Below, piece by piece: positions 63,742-64,000 of a stretch of DNA of 64,000 bases. The stretch's first letter is position 1. Every line of letters begins with the position of its first letter. Made by a program: the position numbers and the translations under genes. Below the pieces are notes generated by a model. That model did not search any database and was not told the origin of the DNA. It saw only the letters and a program-made list of their open reading frames with translations. Source of the stretch: CAKRPJ01 sp934376955 (GTDB taxonomy: Bacteria > Bacillota > Clostridia > Lachnospirales > Lachnospiraceae); NCBI GenBank assembly GCA_934376955.1, contig CAKRPJ010000009.1, forward strand, positions 17,083 to 81,082, written 5' to 3'.

Positions 63742-64000
63742 TTAATGATCTGTTTCTGCAACGGTGAAGACCTCGACATCCTGAAGACCGTAGGCGAGAG
63801 CTTCTTCATGGGTAGAAAAATAAATATCAAGCCGGTTATCGGTGATGCCTCCGCCCATATCCTCTACGGTGTAGACGATTCCGCCGATATAAAGCTTTGT
63901 GCCAAGGGGAAAACGTTCCAGATCGGCAGATATTGTGTGGTCTGCCTGAGGAACTTCACCGGAATAGGTGTATTTGTGGCCGCCGCTGCAGGTATCACAG
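63742..64000 (-). CDS. 3D-domain protein, N-terminal part outside window
   Basis: The last ~85 codons of a second 3D-domain protein, cut by the window edge. Visible: CDTCSGG, then ADLERFPLGTKLYIGG, VEDMGGG and RLDIYFSTHEEAL, with the three conserved Asp of the fold. The order is as in the neighbouring 3D protein at 62741, which suggests duplication or a shared wall-remodelling role. The start lies beyond base 64000. Confidence 0.85.
   Translation of the reverse strand, partial: CDTCSGGHKYTYSGEVPQADHTISADLERFPLGTKLYIGGIVYTVEDMGGGITDNRLDIYFSTHEEALAYGLQDVEVFTVAETDH

Overview
The window comes from the chromosome of a Gram-positive, endospore-forming Clostridia species. The most likely family is Lachnospiraceae. 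The evidence is moderate GC, strong AGGAGG-type ribosome sites, several TTG starts, and sporulation genes (spo0E-like, spoIIGA-sigE, gpr, spoIIP, a SpoVD-like PBP) beside a Firmicutes-type division and murein cluster and a GlgC/GlgD pair. I see no prophage, no intact insertion sequence, no CRISPR array, no tRNA and no rRNA. Almost everything is core genome. The less explained content lies in leaders and intergenic repeats.

Layout. 1-1058 is the 3' part of an L,D-transpeptidase. 1071-6254 (minus) is a corrinoid methyl-transfer operon: three UroD-family proteins, a B12-binding corrinoid protein and a RACo-type reductive activator. 6348-9260 is rpsO-pnp with structured leaders. 9269-18900 holds a TauE/SafE permease, an O-acetylhomoserine sulfhydrylase, mgtE behind a long folded leader, gltX, a UvrD-like helicase, a corrinoid adenosyltransferase, a DUF1292 protein and ychF. 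19214-24266 holds a lipoprotein, an M20 amidohydrolase, lgt, a small spo0E-like gene and an NhaC-type antiporter.

24390-38209 is the division/cell-wall cluster: mraZ (with a 10-bp-periodic operator), rsmH, ftsL, an FtsI-like PBP, a YkgJ-type Cys-cluster protein, a SpoVD-like PBP, mraY, murD, ftsW, murA, ftsQ and ftsZ. spoIIGA and sigE follow behind a Spo0A-type long-spacer promoter. 40161-46766 carries a zinc-ribbon membrane protein (minus), then degV, a sensor kinase, a GerMN lipoprotein and comEC, nearly all overlapping. 46859-50623 is a 1254-residue secreted protein with a transglutaminase-like domain and wall-binding repeats. It is followed by holA, rpsT (minus), gpr, spoIIP, a MATE transporter (minus), lepA, a double-Nudix protein, hemW, glgC and glgD. 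Two 3D-domain proteins (minus) close the window, the last one cut by the edge.

Most notable. Two intergenic elements (21418-21579 and 36703-36950) share one multibranched fold although their stem sequences differ, including a wholly different but still complementary closing stem. The second sits between ftsQ and ftsZ and contains the best ftsZ promoter candidate. A second short dispersed repeat (core ACTGAGATAAA) recurs at four places. The mgtE leader contains a 36-codon ORF inside a multibranch RNA that I cannot match to a known Mg2+ riboswitch. The kinase-GerMN lipoprotein pair resembles actinobacterial MtrB-LpqB.
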